Source: Acidobacteriota bacterium
Lineage (GTDB): Bacteria; Acidobacteriota; Holophagae; Holophagales; Holophagaceae
Assembly: GCA_016192145.1 (NCBI GenBank)
Contig: JACPUT010000006.1
Span: 434,001 to 498,000 of the forward strand
Direction: 5' to 3'
Length of the DNA: 64,000 nucleotides
The position numbers were made by a program, and so were the translations under genes. The notes beneath the pieces were generated by a model that was not told the DNA's origin, did no database searches, and saw nothing but the letters and a program-made list of their open reading frames with translations. How positions within the stretch are numbered: the stretch's first letter is position 1; each line of letters begins with the position of its first letter. This document shows, one piece after another, positions 38,206-48,585 of the stretch.

Positions 38206-38596
38206 TCAAGGCCGGACCGAACTGGACGGAACCGCCCAATGCGAGGAGCTCACCGGAGCGATCCTGGGTGTTGCCTTTGACGTGTTGAATGAGCTGGGGG
38301 CCGGGTTCCTGGAAAGCGTCTACGAGGGTGCGCTGGTCGTTGCCTTGAACCAGAAGGGCATTTCCGTCGAGCGGCAAGTCGCCATGAAGGTGCGATTCCG
38401 CGATGTCGTGGTGGGCCATTTCGTGGCTGATCTTTGGGTGGAAGGCAAGGTCATCGTTGAACTGAAAGCCGTCAGTCGCCTCACCTCCGAACACAAAGCC
38501 CAAACCATCAATTACCTCAAGGCGACAGGTACAGATCTCGGCCTCCTCCTCAATTTCGGCAATCCCAAACTCGAATACCACCGCCTCCACCGGTGA
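38186..38596 (+). CDS. GxxExxY protein (PD-(D/E)XK nuclease-like)
   Basis: About 136 residues. It has the family motif G-F-L-E-S-V-Y in ELGAGFLESVYEGAL, and a PD-(D/E)XK-like pattern: Asp in VGHFVADLWVEGK and E-x-K in VIVELKAV. The C-terminus TINYLKATGTDLGLLLNFGN is also typical. Family function is not known; a nuclease role is inferred from the fold. Start ATGs at 38186 and 38195 both lie inside the word repeat. The gene separates the hydroxyproline epimerase from the AraC-type regulator and is flanked on both sides by inverted word arrays, suggesting it is cargo or engine of that element. Confidence 0.88.
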   Translation: MNRMDRIQGRTELDGTAQCEELTGAILGVAFDVLNELGAGFLESVYEGALVVALNQKGISVERQVAMKVRFRDVVVGHFVADLWVEGKVIVELKAVSRLTSEHKAQTINYLKATGTDLGLLLNFGNPKLEYHRLHR

Positions 38597-38600
38597 CCCT

Positions 38601-38745
38601 TCCTTTCATCCTGTTCATCCGCTTTTCATCCTGTGAATCCTGTTTCAACCCCTCTGAGGCTTGAGCGGTCCATCCGGAATCCCTTCTGATCTCCAATCCA
38701 CCTTTTCACCTTGTTCATCGGATTTCATCCTGGCGATCCTGTTCC
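38601..38745. repeat. Right word arrays of the GxxExxY element (two blocks)
   Basis: Block 1 (38601-38648) has TTTCATCCTGTTCATCCGC and TTTTCATCCTGTGAATCCTG. Block 2 (38704-38745) has TTCACCTTGTTCATCGGATT and TTCATCCTGGCGATCCTG. These are reverse complements of the words before the gene. A 55-nt stretch without words lies between. Block 2 ends two bases before the AraC regulator start codon. Confidence 0.83.
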
Positions 38746-38746
38746 C

Positions 38747-39499
38747 ATGCCCCCCCGTCGCGCACTGGGCCTTGATGCCCTCCTCAGCCAGCTCGGCAGC
38801 CTCGCCTTCGTGGAGGAGCTCTTCGACCGCGTGCACGAGGCCGTGTTCACGGTGAAGGATCCCAAAGGCCGCTACCTGGCCATGAGCCAGAGCGGCGTCG
38901 AACGTTGCGGGCTCCGTTCCAAGGAGGCAGCGCTGGGCAAGACCGCCTTCGACCTCTGGCCCCCGGAGATGGCGAAGCGCTACGCGGAGCAGGACGCCAA
39001 GCTCTTCCGCACGGGCAGGCCCATCGTGGATGCCCTGGACCTCACCCTCTATCCGGATCGCCGGCCCGGCTGGTGCCTCACTCAAAAGGTTCCGCTGCGG
39101 GATCGCGCCGGGCGCATGGTGGCCCTCGCCTGCCTCAGCACGGACCTGCCCGAGCCCAGCCGCGCGGGCCTCATCGACGCCCCCTTCGCCGCCGCCGTGG
39201 ATCACATCCATGAGCACTACGCCGAAGGGCTACGCATGGAGCAGCTCTCCGCCCTCGCGGGCGTCACCCCGAGCCAGTTCGAGCGGCGCATGAAGAAGGT
39301 CTTCCACCTCAGCCCCGGCCAGTACGTCATGAAGGTGCGCATCCAGGCCGCGTCGGAGGCCCTCTCCGCTTCGGATCAGCCCATCGCCGCCATCGCCGAT
39401 GACGTGGGGTTTTGCGATCAGGCGGCCCTCAGCCGGCACTTCAAACAGGTGACGGGGTTGAGCCCGGCGGCTTATCGGAAGTGGGCGAAAGGCGAGTGA
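38747..39499 (+). CDS. AraC-family regulator with N-terminal PAS domain
   Basis: A 250-residue regulator. The N-terminal PAS domain (about 15-135) includes VHEAVFTVKDPKGRYLAMSQ and a PAC-like end, VPLRDRAGRMVALACLSTDL. The C-terminal HTH_18 domain has two helix-turn-helix units: MEQLSALAGVTPSQFERRMK and IAAIADDVGFCDQAALSRHF. Being divergent to the hydroxyproline genes, it is the likely activator or inducer sensor for that cluster. The leader is formed by a word array of the GxxExxY element, which may disturb or supply its promoter. Confidence 0.9.
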   Translation: MPPRRALGLDALLSQLGSLAFVEELFDRVHEAVFTVKDPKGRYLAMSQSGVERCGLRSKEAALGKTAFDLWPPEMAKRYAEQDAKLFRTGRPIVDALDLTLYPDRRPGWCLTQKVPLRDRAGRMVALACLSTDLPEPSRAGLIDAPFAAAVDHIHEHYAEGLRMEQLSALAGVTPSQFERRMKKVFHLSPGQYVMKVRIQAASEALSASDQPIAAIADDVGFCDQAALSRHFKQVTGLSPAAYRKWAKGE

Positions 39500-39586
39500 G
39501 TCGCAGCGCCCGGTGAGGTGATGGGCGTCATGGGTGCGCCCCTTGCGCCGGAGGCGCGATACGCCACGTTCCGCAGGGGAGATCCC

Positions 39587-40492
39587 TCAATCCCACACGG
39601 GCATCCGGCCCGTGGCCATGGTGAAGAACCCCTCCCAAGTGAGGTATTTCCCGAGTTCCTGGAACTGAGGCCAGGCCTTCCGATCGAAACGGGCGCTGAG
39701 CTCCGCGCCGGTCATTCCGGGGTGGGTCTGGACGTGGGCCTGGGCGGCTTTGAGGAAGTCCCGGTACCGGAGGAGGTCGGCTTTGGAGGCCACGGGGCCG
39801 TGGCCGGGGATGACCTTGGCCTCCGCAGGAAGCCAGCTGAGCACCCACTCCGTGTTTTCGAGGAGGCCCGCCAAGCTGCCCCCGGTGGGAAGGTCGATGA
39901 AGGGCAGGAGGCCGTTGAGGAAGAGGTCTCCCATGTGCAGGACGTGGGCGGAGGGAAGGCTCACCAGGAGGTCCCCATCCGAGTGTCCGGCGCGGTAGTG
40001 GAGGAGTTGGAGTTCGGTACCGCCCAGGAAGAGGTTCAGCTGGGCCTTCACCTGGGGATCGGTTTCGCCGAAGGTCAGCGCCGGCAGGCCGCCCTGGGGT
40101 TCGGTGGGGTTGCCGCGCTGCTCCTCCGCCAGGCGCTTGCGGACGTTGGCATGGGCCACGATGGCCACCCCCTGGCCCTCCATCCCCCGGTTTCCCCCCG
40201 TGTGGTCGCCGTGCAGGTGCGTGTTGATGAGGTACTTGATGGGCTTGGAGGTGACGGAGCGGATGGCGTCGCGCAGGCCGGGAAGGGTGTGGTCGAACTG
40301 AGCATCGATGAGGACGGCGAACTTGTCCGTCACCACCAACCCGACGTTGCCCCCCTCGCCCGAGATGCAATAGACGTTCTCCGCCACCCGCTCCATCCGG
40401 TGGGTTTTCGCCGGGGGCTGCGCAGGCCGGGTATGGGCCGCCGAGGGGATGGCGGCCAAGCAGAGGCAGAGGATCGAGGCCGGGGTGCGCAT
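39587..40492 (-). CDS. Secreted metallo-beta-lactamase-fold hydrolase (copy 1)
   Basis: A 301-residue periplasmic MBL-fold protein with a signal peptide (ASILCLCLAAIPSAAH). Metal site 1 is NTHLHGDHTGGN (HxHxDH), with a later His in YRAGHSDGDLLV and His in IPGHGPVA. The metal set is complete. A subgroup of these proteins is found in quinoprotein relay or glyoxalase-like contexts; true beta-lactamase activity is not implied. A close paralog lies at 44832-45752. No partner gene is adjacent. Confidence 0.9.
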   Translation of the reverse strand: MRTPASILCLCLAAIPSAAHTRPAQPPAKTHRMERVAENVYCISGEGGNVGLVVTDKFAVLIDAQFDHTLPGLRDAIRSVTSKPIKYLINTHLHGDHTGGNRGMEGQGVAIVAHANVRKRLAEEQRGNPTEPQGGLPALTFGETDPQVKAQLNLFLGGTELQLLHYRAGHSDGDLLVSLPSAHVLHMGDLFLNGLLPFIDLPTGGSLAGLLENTEWVLSWLPAEAKVIPGHGPVASKADLLRYRDFLKAAQAHVQTHPGMTGAELSARFDRKAWPQFQELGKYLTWEGFFTMATGRMPVWD

Positions 40493-40578
40493 GCTGCTTC
40501 CTGGGGTGTGGCTGAAGCCTGCCAGGCCATTCGGGGCCTGATCAACGCGGTTTGCCCCGGGGTGGGCCCTGTGGCGGC

Positions 40579-42555
<1,977 letters not shown>

Positions 42556-42562
42556 GGGGGAC

Positions 42563-42580
42563 TCCTGAACCTTTCAGGAT
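42563..42580 (-). promoter_or_regulatory. Hairpin over the aspS ribosome-binding site
   Basis: In the aspS leader, TCCTGAA and TTCAGGA form a 7-bp stem with an AGG loop. The AGGA of the AGGAG ribosome-binding site is inside the 3' strand of the stem. This could lower or regulate translation initiation; it is seen directly but function is unproven. Confidence 0.4.
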
Positions 42581-42704
42581 ACGGGGAAGGGGCGGCCCGC
42601 TCCACCCGGAGGGCCCGCGGGGTACCGACCGGGGCAGGGGTGGGGGCGCGGGAAATACAACATGGGGGTTGCGCACAGATGGCCCAAAACTTACATTTTG
42701 CGCC

Positions 42705-43478
42705 ATGCTCGCACCCCTCCCCCCCCAGGTCCAGGCTTGCCTGGCCGCCATTGATCAGGCCGATACAGCTGGCCTCCAGGCCTGCTTCACGCCCCAGGCC
42801 CGGTTCTACGGCACTTGGATCAGTACGGAAATCCAAGGATTGGAATACATCCAATGGGCCGTCCGGGCCGCGTTGGAGGCGCTTCCGGGGCTCCGGGTGG
42901 TGCCCGTGGAAACCCATGGGGACGAGGTGGAGTTGGGCATCACGGCCCGGATGACCCTTGGGGATGGCCGCACCACCGAGGGCCTCTGGGTCTTCCAGCT
43001 GGATCCAGCGGGGCGGATCGACCGCCTGGCCGTTCTCTGGGATCCCGCCACCCTGCTGCCCGGGCATGCCAGCACGCCCACCCTCCCTTCGGCCCTGCCG
43101 GAGTCCGTGCGGGGCCCCCTGGAGGCGGCCCTGAAGGCGTTCAACGAGGGGGACGAGGACAAGCTCGTGGCCCTGCTCAGCACGGACGGCCGCTACCGGG
43201 GCACCCTCGGCAAGGTGGAGATCCGAGGGCGGGCCGCGGCCCGGGGGGTCTTCCGGGGGGTGCGATACGCCACGGGGCTGGATCGGGTGCTGGCCGGCCG
43301 GGTGCTGGGCCGCATGCCCGAAGTGGCCTTCAAAGTGAGCATGGGCATCTCGTTCACGGGGGCGTCCACCGAAGGCTGGTGGGTGCTTCGCTTCACCGAA
43401 GACGGGTTCATCCAACGGATGGCCGTGCTGTGGAATCCGATGCAGCTCCTGAGCCGGCGGCGAGCCCCGGTTTCCTAA
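42705..43478 (+). CDS. Tandem SnoaL-like (NTF2-fold) protein
   Basis: A 257-residue cytoplasmic protein made of two NTF2-fold halves. The first half starts PPQVQACLAAIDQADTAGLQ with TTEGLWVFQLDPAGRIDRLA at its end; the second starts LEAALKAFNEGDEDKLVALL and ends TEGWWVLRFTEDGFIQRMAV. Both halves end with an A-V-L-W motif, showing an internal duplication. No clear catalytic residues. It starts at ATG 42705; the 3' end overlaps the convergent kinase gene by 4 bp. Confidence 0.75.
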   Translation: MLAPLPPQVQACLAAIDQADTAGLQACFTPQARFYGTWISTEIQGLEYIQWAVRAALEALPGLRVVPVETHGDEVELGITARMTLGDGRTTEGLWVFQLDPAGRIDRLAVLWDPATLLPGHASTPTLPSALPESVRGPLEAALKAFNEGDEDKLVALLSTDGRYRGTLGKVEIRGRAAARGVFRGVRYATGLDRVLAGRVLGRMPEVAFKVSMGISFTGASTEGWWVLRFTEDGFIQRMAVLWNPMQLLSRRRAPVS

Positions 43479-44770
43479 GATCCCGATTCATCCAGGGCGA
43501 GGGTTTCGGTAAAAGAGGGCAGCGTCAGGCGGAATCGCGCCCCTTCTCCGGGACCGGAGAGGCACTTCAGACTGCCCCCATGGGCTTCGGCGATGGCCTT
43601 GGCCATGGCGAGTCCCAGGCCGGTGCCCGCCCCTTCGGGCTTGGTGGTGAAAAAGGGCTCGAAAAGGCGCTCCCGAAGGGTCTCGGGCACGCCGGGGCCG
43701 CTATCGGTGACCTCCACCACCAAGGCGCCTTCGGGCGGCGCTTCCCCCTCGTGGCTCACCTGGATGCGGATCCAACCCTTGGTTCCCACCGCATCCCGGG
43801 CGTTGAGGCCGAGGTTCATGAGGAGTTGGAGGATCTGCCCTGAATCGAAACGGCCCCGCAGGCCCTCCGCGGGGGGATCGAAGTGCAGCTCCACGCCCAT
43901 GGGAAGGGCGTGCCGCAGCAGATCGACGCATTCCTGGACGAGGGCTCCCAGCTCCCCGGGTTCGCCGGGCCGTTCCGGCTGGGGGCGCACGAGCCCGAGC
44001 ATTTGCCGGAGGAGATCGTGGGCCCGTTCGGAGGCTCGGATGATCGTGTGGACGTTGCGGGATTCCGAGTCCGTGCGCGGGTGGAGGGCGAGAAGTTCGG
44101 CGGAGCCGAGGATGGCCTGGAGGAGATTCTTGAGGTCGTGGTTGACGCCCCCGGCGAGCTGCTGGGCCAGCTCCCGGCGCTGATGCTGGATGAGTTCCGC
44201 GCGCACCTCGTGGAGCTCGGTCACATCCTGCAGCACGCCCTGGAGTCCCCCGGGCGTGGCCTTCATCGTCCATTGGGTCCACAGCTCCCGGCCCGTGCCG
44301 GCGAGCATCCGGGCATCGAAGGATTCCAGGCCCCCCCGGGTGGCCCGATGGCGTGCCCCGGCAAGGCGATGCAGATCCTCCGGGTGGAAGGCCCGCTCCA
44401 CCCCTCCCGGGGCCGAGAGTTCCACGGGGTCCAGCCCCAGCACCATTTCCACGGAGCGTTCGAAGGTCCACCGCCTCGTTGGGGCATCCCAGCGCCAGGG
44501 CACCACCCGCGCCCGCCGGGTGGCTTCCAGGAGGGCGAGCCGTCGGTCGGCCTGGACGCTCAGGTAGGCGAAGAGCATCAGGGCCGTCACCCCCACGAAG
44601 AACCACCCCTTGGCCACGCTCAGGCGCAGGTGCCACAGGGGATCGGTCACGGCCCAATTCAGGGCCCGATCCGAGAAGAGGATCCAGAGGGCGGCCAGTC
44701 CCGCGTAGGAGAGAGCGACCCGGCTCGCCATGGAGCGGGGGCGCAGGCTGCGAAGGCCCTTCAGGTTCAT
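43475..44770 (-). CDS. PAS-domain sensor histidine kinase
   Basis: A 431-residue membrane kinase. Two N-terminal hydrophobic segments (LSYAGLAALWILFSD and WFFVGVTALMLFAYLSV) are followed by a PAS-like domain (about 90-190). The dimerisation helix has the phospho-acceptor in GGVNHDLKNLLQAILG, a HisKA_2/NtrB-like H-box. The ATPase domain has LLMNLGLNARDA, DSGPGVP and GTGLGLAMAK. It is the type that often pairs with NtrC regulators, but none adjoins. The start at ATG 44770 was chosen ahead of helix 1. Confidence 0.9.
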   Translation of the reverse strand: MNLKGLRSLRPRSMASRVALSYAGLAALWILFSDRALNWAVTDPLWHLRLSVAKGWFFVGVTALMLFAYLSVQADRRLALLEATRRARVVPWRWDAPTRRWTFERSVEMVLGLDPVELSAPGGVERAFHPEDLHRLAGARHRATRGGLESFDARMLAGTGRELWTQWTMKATPGGLQGVLQDVTELHEVRAELIQHQRRELAQQLAGGVNHDLKNLLQAILGSAELLALHPRTDSESRNVHTIIRASERAHDLLRQMLGLVRPQPERPGEPGELGALVQECVDLLRHALPMGVELHFDPPAEGLRGRFDSGQILQLLMNLGLNARDAVGTKGWIRIQVSHEGEAPPEGALVVEVTDSGPGVPETLRERLFEPFFTTKPEGAGTGLGLAMAKAIAEAHGGSLKCLSGPGEGARFRLTLPSFTETLALDESGS

Positions 44771-44831
44771 CCCATGAGAATCCCCCTGGTTCCTTCGGGA
44801 TGCCAGGGGGAATTTCGGAGCGTGTGGGCTT

Positions 44832-45752
44832 TTATCTGCGGGCGGGAACGCGGCCGGCGGCGATCTCGAAGAAGTTGGCGTAGCTGAGGAAATCCCCAAT
44901 GGCCTTCACATCGGCCCAAGCCGTGTGATCGAAGGCGGCGTCCAGTTCCTGGCCGCTCATCTTGGGGTGGGCCTTCACGTGGGCCTGCACGGCCTTCAGG
45001 AAGTCCCGGAAGCGGGTGAGGTCCTTCTTGGTGGCCACGGGGCCATGGCCCGGAATGATCTTGGCGGTGTCGGGCACGAAGCCGAGCACGTGCTCCACGT
45101 TCTCCAGCATGCCCGTGAGGTTGCCGCCACCCTTGAGATCGATGTAGGGGATCGTCCCGTTGAAGAAGAGGTCCCCCATGTGGATGACGGGCACGGAGGC
45201 GCCGGGGATGCCCACCATGATGTCGCCGTCTGTATGGCCGGCCTGGTAGTGCAGGAGGTGCATCTCCACGCCACCCAAGTGGATGTCCATGCGGGCCTTC
45301 ACCCGGGGATCCTCCTCGCCCACGGTGAGTTCGGGCAGGCCGCCCTGCTGGTCGGCGGGCTTGCCCTTCTGAGCTTCGAGGAGGTGCTTGCGCACGTTGC
45401 GGTGGGCGAGGATGGCGACGACCTGGCCCTCGAGGCCCCGGTTGCCGCCCGTGTGATCGCCGTGGTGGTGCGTGTTGATGAGGTACTTGATGGGTTTGTC
45501 CGTCACCGATTTCACGGCTTCGCGCAGGCCCGGGAGGAGCTTGTCGAACTGATCATCGATGAGCACCGCGTGCTGGTCGGTAACCACGAGGCCGATGTTT
45601 CCGCCGTTGCCGAAGATGCAGTAGACGTTGTCCGCCAGCTTCTCGACCCTGTGGATCTTCTGATCGGCCTGGCTGTTCCTGGCGTGCTTCACGTGGGCGG
45701 CGAGGGGGGCCGTGGCGAGGAGCAGGCCGAGGAGGGGTGCCGTTGCGCGCAT
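44832..45752 (-). CDS. Secreted metallo-beta-lactamase-fold hydrolase (copy 2)
   Basis: A 306-residue paralog of the protein at 39587-40492, alike over nearly the entire length (for example DNVYCIFGNGGNIGLVVTD against ENVYCISGEGGNVGLVVTD). Signal peptide ATAPLLGLLLATAPLAAH. Metal ligands HHHGDHTGGN, GHTDGDIMVG and IPGHGPVATKKD are intact. Likely a periplasmic zinc hydrolase of unknown substrate. It is followed on the same strand by the PAS kinase with about 60 bp between. Confidence 0.9.
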   Translation of the reverse strand: MRATAPLLGLLLATAPLAAHVKHARNSQADQKIHRVEKLADNVYCIFGNGGNIGLVVTDQHAVLIDDQFDKLLPGLREAVKSVTDKPIKYLINTHHHGDHTGGNRGLEGQVVAILAHRNVRKHLLEAQKGKPADQQGGLPELTVGEEDPRVKARMDIHLGGVEMHLLHYQAGHTDGDIMVGIPGASVPVIHMGDLFFNGTIPYIDLKGGGNLTGMLENVEHVLGFVPDTAKIIPGHGPVATKKDLTRFRDFLKAVQAHVKAHPKMSGQELDAAFDHTAWADVKAIGDFLSYANFFEIAAGRVPARR

Positions 45753-45857
45753 GGGCTCTCCGGGGAATGAGAGGCCATCCTAGGCTCCCCAGGGGGGGAA
45801 GGGCCATAGGCACCTTGCGGTATCCCGAACCGACCCGCGGCTCCGAACGGGGGTGGG

Positions 45858-45915
45858 TAGGAGCGTGTCCAAGTAACCCATGGGGGGCCCCATGGGTTAC
45901 ATGGACACGCTCCTA
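45858..45915. repeat. Near-perfect 58-bp palindrome
   Basis: Two 28-nt arms, 45858-45885 and 45888-45915, are complementary with one mismatch; the loop is two bases. The outer parts are TAGGAGCGTGTCC and GGACACGCTCCTA; the inner GTAACCCATGGGG and CCCCATGGGTTAC. It lies between the divergent MBL hydrolase and CPBP genes. A 14-nt outer end, with one mismatch, recurs at 2933-2946. It could be a small inverted-repeat element or a cruciform-forming site. Confidence 0.88.
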
Positions 45916-45993
45916 GAGCGCTAACCCCGGGCCCCGGCGCGGCGTAGCCGGAGTTCCCCACCTCGTTTCGGCGCACCCCATCCGCGAGCCCCC

Positions 45994-46857
45994 ATGACCC
46001 TGAAAAAGATCCTTTTCAATGAATCCACGGGCATCCTCCGTGCCGGCTGGCGGATGCTCGCCCTGACCCTCTGCTACGCTCCGATCCTCATCGGTGTGGG
46101 GGCCCTGGCCAGGGCGGTGAGGCCCCATGTGGCGGGGGGTTCCCTGGTGGCCGTCAGCGCGGCGACGGGGCTGCTGTTCATCCTGGCCTCCCTTTGGATC
46201 TACCGGGTCTTCGCGCGGAAGGTGGAGCGCCGGACCGACCTCCCGGAGCTGCGGGTGGATGGCGACACGCCCCGGCACATCGGCATCGGCTTCCTCCTGG
46301 GAGGCGGTGCCATGGTGGTGATCGTGGCCATCCTCGCCATGGCGGGGAGCTATCACCTCGATGGCGTGAACGGCCCCCTGGCCGGGGTGAAGGCCTTCGC
46401 GATGTACCTGCCCCAGAGTTTCTCGGAGGATTTCCTCTTCTGCCTCATCCTCTTCCGCCTGATCAAGGAGGGCCTGGGACGGCGCATGGCGCTGCTCATC
46501 GCGCCCGTGCTCTTCAGCCTCGCCCACATGGGCAACCCGAACGAGAGTTTCCTGGGATTGCTGGAGATCTTCACGGGCGGAGTGCTGATGTACTACGCCT
46601 TCGATCGCACGGGCAGCTTCTTCACGGTGTGGGGCCTCCACTTCTCCTGGAACTTCACGATGAACGGGGTCTTCGGTCTGGCGAATAGCGGTCAGGCCAT
46701 CTCCGGGCTCTTCCAATCGCATGTCTCAGGCCCCACGTGGCTCACGGGCGGCCCCACGGGCCCCGAGGCCTCCGTGTTGGCCCTGGGCCTGGATGTGCTG
46801 CTCTTCGTGGCGATCTGGCGCTTGGCTGATCGCCAGCTCCGCGCCCGAGTGGCCTGA
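45994..46857 (+). CDS. CPBP-family intramembrane protein, motif 1 altered
   Basis: A 287-residue membrane protein with about eight hydrophobic segments. It matches the CPBP/Abi (Rce1-like) intramembrane protease family: motif 2 is LFSLAHMGN (FxxxH) and motif 3 is WGLHFSWNF (HxxxN/B). Motif 1, usually E-E-x-x-x-R, reads SEDFLFC, so the second Glu is Asp and the Arg is Cys. It could have reduced activity or be a non-catalytic member. ATG 45994 follows CCCC-rich leader without a strong ribosome-binding site. It stands alone. Confidence 0.85.
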   Translation: MTLKKILFNESTGILRAGWRMLALTLCYAPILIGVGALARAVRPHVAGGSLVAVSAATGLLFILASLWIYRVFARKVERRTDLPELRVDGDTPRHIGIGFLLGGGAMVVIVAILAMAGSYHLDGVNGPLAGVKAFAMYLPQSFSEDFLFCLILFRLIKEGLGRRMALLIAPVLFSLAHMGNPNESFLGLLEIFTGGVLMYYAFDRTGSFFTVWGLHFSWNFTMNGVFGLANSGQAISGLFQSHVSGPTWLTGGPTGPEASVLALGLDVLLFVAIWRLADRQLRARVA

Positions 46858-46932
46858 TCCGACTGAAAAAGGTCAGGCACTTCCGGTGAATCCGGCGTAG
46901 GTTGGGGGCCACATTCCCGATGAGGTGGCCCC

Positions 46933-48582
46933 ATGCGAGTGCTCTACCGGCTGCTGCTGTTGTCGGCCCTCGTGCTTCCGGCGCGGGGGCTCGAGTCTCC
47001 CGCCCCCGCGCCTTCGCACTGGAAGCCCTTCAACCTGGGGCCTCACCATCGGAAGGTATCCACCCGGGTTCCCGGCGCCCAGCGGGCCTTCGACCAGGGA
47101 CTCATCTGGGCCTTCGCCTTCAATCATGACGAGGCCGTGCGGGCCTTCCAGGAAGCGGCGCGACTGGACCCCGGCCTCGCCATGGCCTGGTGGGGCATCG
47201 CCCTCGTGAATGGTCCCCACATCAACAATCCGGCCCTGGATGATGCCCATGCGAAGGCGGCCTGGGAGGCCCTGGCGGAGGCGCAGCGCCGGATGGGCGC
47301 CGCAAGCCCGGTGGAGCGGGGGCTCATCAACGCCCTGGCTCAGCGCTATGCCATGCCGAACCCCGGCGATCGCAAGGCGCTGGATGAGGCCTACGCGAAG
47401 GCCATGGAAGGATTGGCCGCGAAGCACCCCAAGGATGCGGATGTGGCCGCCCTCACCGCCGAGGCCCTCATGGACGTGCGGCCCTGGGATCAGTGGACGC
47501 GTTCCGGGGAGCCCCAACCGGGCACCCGGGAGATCCTCGCGGCCCTCCAGCGGAGCCTGAAGCTCGCGCCCGATCACCCGCTCGCCTTGCACCTCACGAT
47601 CCACGCCACCGAAGGCTCGCCCCATCCGGAGCGGGGCAAGGCCGCCGCGGATCGCCTCCGCCGCCTCGTGCCCGATGCGGGCCACCTCCTGCACATGCCC
47701 GGCCACACCTACGCCCGCATCGGTGATTGGAAGGGCGCGGCGGAGGCGAACGTGCGGGCCATGGAAGCGGATGGCCGCTACAAGGCCCGCACGCCGGAGA
47801 TCGGCTTCTACGGGTTGTACATGGTGCATGACGCCGATTTCCTCGCCTACACGGCGCTGATGGAAGGGCGCAAGGACGTGGCCCTCACCCAGACGCAGGC
47901 TGTCGTCGCGGCCTTCCCCTTGGCCTGGGTGGTGGAAAACGCACCCTTCGCGGATTCCTTCCAGACTCGGTACTGGGAGGGGCTCAAGCGCTTCGGGATG
48001 TGGGAGGAGCTGCTGGCGCAGGCCGCGCCGGATGCGCGCCTCCCCGTGTCCACGGCCTACTGGCACGCCCTGCGGGGCACGGCCTTCGCGGCCACGGGGA
48101 AGGTGGAGGAGGCGCTCCGGGAACAGGCCGCCTTCGAGGAGGCCCGGGCCAAGGTACCGGAGGGCTCCTCCTGGGGTTCCAATGCCGCGGGGCCCGTGCT
48201 GCAGGTGGCCAAGGCCTACCTCGCGGGCGAGATCGCCTTCCGCCAGGGGAATGTGGAGGCGGCGGTGGCCCACCTCGGGGAGGCCGCGAAGCAGGAGGAC
48301 GCCCTCAAGTACGACGAACCCCCGGCCTGCGTCATCCCCGCTCGCCACGCCCTGGGGGCGGTGCTGCTCTCGGCCAAACGCGCGAAGGAGGCGGAGGCCG
48401 TCTACCGCGCCGACCTCAAGGCCTATCCCGGCAACTACTGGTCGCTGGTGGGCCTGCGGCAGGCGCTATCCGCCCAGGGGCGGAAGGCCGATGCGGCGAA
48501 GGCCGCCCGTGCGCTCAAACGCGCCCAGGCCCGGGCGGAGGTGCGGCCGGAAACCAGCTGTCTGTGCGTGAAGGGAAGCTGA
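46933..48582 (+). CDS. Large secreted TPR-type protein
   Basis: A 549-residue protein with a signal peptide (VLYRLLLLSALVLPARG). Characteristic segments include FDQGLIWAFAFNHDEAVRAF, MAWWGIALVNGPHIN, HLTIHATEGSPHPERG, HLLHMPGHTYARIGDW and the C-terminal ETSCLCVKGS. These define a widespread family of secreted TPR-like proteins with conserved His/Met residues, which might bind metal. No enzymatic function is established to my knowledge. The RBS is GAGG. It is convergent with ctlX, with a 3-bp gap. Confidence 0.88.
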   Translation: MRVLYRLLLLSALVLPARGLESPAPAPSHWKPFNLGPHHRKVSTRVPGAQRAFDQGLIWAFAFNHDEAVRAFQEAARLDPGLAMAWWGIALVNGPHINNPALDDAHAKAAWEALAEAQRRMGAASPVERGLINALAQRYAMPNPGDRKALDEAYAKAMEGLAAKHPKDADVAALTAEALMDVRPWDQWTRSGEPQPGTREILAALQRSLKLAPDHPLALHLTIHATEGSPHPERGKAAADRLRRLVPDAGHLLHMPGHTYARIGDWKGAAEANVRAMEADGRYKARTPEIGFYGLYMVHDADFLAYTALMEGRKDVALTQTQAVVAAFPLAWVVENAPFADSFQTRYWEGLKRFGMWEELLAQAAPDARLPVSTAYWHALRGTAFAATGKVEEALREQAAFEEARAKVPEGSSWGSNAAGPVLQVAKAYLAGEIAFRQGNVEAAVAHLGEAAKQEDALKYDEPPACVIPARHALGAVLLSAKRAKEAEAVYRADLKAYPGNYWSLVGLRQALSAQGRKADAAKAARALKRAQARAEVRPETSCLCVKGS

Positions 48583-48585
48583 GCC

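Noticed and set aside
38186-38596. Restriction endonuclease or phage nuclease
   Set aside because: The fold is nuclease-like, but no methyltransferase or phage gene adjoins and the GxxExxY signature points to a different family.
39587-40492. Antibiotic-resistance beta-lactamase
   Set aside because: The metal-binding motifs belong to the broad MBL fold; nothing specific for beta-lactam hydrolysis can be shown, and a paralog pair in the same region suggests a metabolic role.
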